Source: Morchella semilibera | Taxonomy: Eukaryota; Ascomycota; Pezizomycetes; Pezizales; Morchellaceae | Reading direction: 5' to 3' | NCBI GenBank assembly: GCA_009192285.1 | Contig: WBVU01000004.1 | Span: forward strand, 1,448,001 to 1,512,000 | Length of the DNA stretch: 64,000 bases | Shown: positions 62,747 through 64,000 of the stretch, piece by piece | Position numbering within the stretch: position 1 is the first letter of the stretch | Layout of the letters: every line of letters starts with the position of its first letter | Program-made: the position numbers and the translations under genes | The notes under the pieces: model-generated | Database searches by the model: none | The model's input: the letters and a program-made list of their open reading frames with translations, nothing else | Told to the model about the DNA's origin: nothing

Positions 62747-62957
62747 TCTGTTCATGGGGCCGATATAACCCTTTGGTGTCCATCCAGCCCAGCCTGTGTA
62801 GGCTTTCGAACTCTCCGACTGTGCTCTTTGGGACAGTAACCGTAAGGACCCTTCTTAATGTATCAGCTTCCTTTCCAACCACGGGAGCGAATCTTTGCCA
62901 ATATGCTTCTAGTACTAATATGCAAACTGCCTTGACCAGTAGAAATGCCTCCTGATG
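62747..62957 (-). pseudogene. Isolated coding-like segment, unidentified
   Basis: The minus strand reads about 67 residues with protein-like composition: FLLVKAVCILVLEAYWQRFA, then VVGKEADTLRRVLTVTVPKS and TVGEFESLHRLGWMDTKGLY, ending in a stop. A possible splice acceptor (CATCATCATCAG) lies just upstream. I see no start or preceding exon nearby. It could be a last exon of an unrecognised gene or a gene fragment. Confidence 0.28.
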
Positions 62958-63060
62958 ATGATGGACAAGCTTATATACTGTTTAGAAGATAAATTCATCT
63001 TTTTTTGAGCTAGACGCACAAGGAAAATTAGACCAAAAAGCCTGTGATAATGACGACCCA

Positions 63061-63102
63061 TTTGCACCCTGTCCTTTGCACCCTGTCCTTTGCACCCTGT
63101 CC
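63061..63102. repeat. 14-bp tandem repeat, three copies
   Basis: TTTGCACCCTGTCC is repeated three times without change. Confidence 0.95.
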
Positions 63103-64000
63103 CAGTTTTCACCGTGCCCCAATTTCCTACCCTAACAGACAACTTGTGAGTAAAAAGAAAAACTCCACTAGTTATATATATATATAAAAAAAATCTATTT
63201 GCAACCCACCAAGCCAACCTCTGACAACCAAACCGATAAGTTTACGAAACCACTACACCCCACCGATCCAAGTGAGAATTTATAAATGAAAATACAAAAG
63301 TAAAGAGAGGGAGAGATATAGATAGAGAGAGAGGGGGGGGGGGGAATGAAAGTATATACGCTTTATAGCAACTGTTACCTTTCTCAAGTAGAAGAGATAA
63401 AAGCAGAATAAAGTATCCCATAAGTACAAAGCAAAAGATGAGGTCGCTGCCAAGGGGGTTAAACTACAAATGTTTCCCTCCCACCTTCTAGGAAAGCATT
63501 ATCATGGAGTTCAGATCAAAAACGCTAACCAGAGGTTAGGAACCAAAGAAGAGAATACCCAATCATACAAATGTAAAAACTCAAGAAAACGCCAACCAGT
63601 CGACAATTGTTCAAGAACAAAGGGTAAAATAAAAAAATAAAAAAAAGCAATAAACCCATGAGAAGAGTAGCACAGAACCGAAAATGCTAAGTCAAAATCC
63701 GGATAAAAGCCCAACTAGAAACGCAAAGAATAATGGACCCGTCCGAAAGAAGAACCAAAGAAATGTGCCATAGGAGAAGTAGAGGACCCTAAAACCCGGT
63801 GAAGAAAAGAAAAAGACGGAAACAAAGCCTTAAAAAGGCAAGAAAGGAAAGAAGGAAACGAAAGAAAGAAAGAAGAAAAAAACACCCTCCCATTCCCAGA
63901 CAATCTAAACTTAAAAACAATGAAAACTTTTTCTCTTTTTTAGCCCTGACCGTATGCTCCTATTCCCAAATGGGACCATAGAACCATGGCCAGCTGTTGT

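Larger units (their letters stand above)
62312..64000. other. Right-end spacer
   Basis: No complete gene. Holds a possible coding remnant (62747-62957, minus), a 14-bp tandem repeat (63061-63102), a 12-base G run (about 63333-63344) and a polypurine-rich stretch (63800-63890). Confidence 0.5.

Overview
The window is nuclear DNA from a filamentous ascomycete (Pezizomycotina). The evidence is many short GT-AG introns (about 48-106 nt, often with CTAAC/CTGAC branch sites), a Zn2Cys6 transcription factor, a Clr5-domain protein, and fungal forms of housekeeping proteins. Low gene density, long low-complexity spacers and homopolymer runs would fit a Pezizomycetes-type (cup fungus, truffle or morel) genome, but that placement is inference. 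I recognise eleven conserved protein genes, plus a Clr5 gene and several unassigned ones.

Left block (1-17.1 kb, gene-dense): a secreted GH35 beta-galactosidase with 8 exons (1420-4828, +), then two divergent gene pairs. NOC2 (-) and ESF1 (+) share a 294 bp promoter. A TFIP11/Spp382-type G-patch splicing factor (-) and fibrillarin NOP1 (+) share about 540 bp. Three of these four neighbours act in nucleolar ribosome or snoRNP biogenesis. A decayed initiator-tRNA-like sequence lies between ESF1 and the G-patch gene.

Middle block (17.1-38.7 kb, gene-poor): an inverted-repeat element with a tRNA-like core, a candidate small secreted cysteine-rich protein, the GPI transamidase subunit GPI16/PIG-T (-), an unrecognised gene with an apparent homopolymer frameshift, a Clr5-domain gene converging on a CCHC+Zn2Cys6 transcription factor, an unidentified broken coding remnant, and a two-pass mitochondrial-type membrane protein.

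Right block (38.7-64 kb): PDX1 (E3-binding protein of pyruvate dehydrogenase), 5.6 kb of low-complexity spacer, the PP1 catalytic subunit (-), GABA transaminase with a 14-nt micro-exon, a 4.7 kb spacer, the Golgi coiled-coil protein CASP/COY1, and a patatin-domain lipase. The last 1.7 kb holds a tandem repeat and one isolated coding-like segment.

The strongest unexplained signal is the 8-bp palindrome TACATGTA. I located 27 exact copies by eye, where about one is expected by chance. All lie between 17.3 and 55.7 kb, and all but one lie outside coding exons. They are absent from the gene-dense left block and from the right end.
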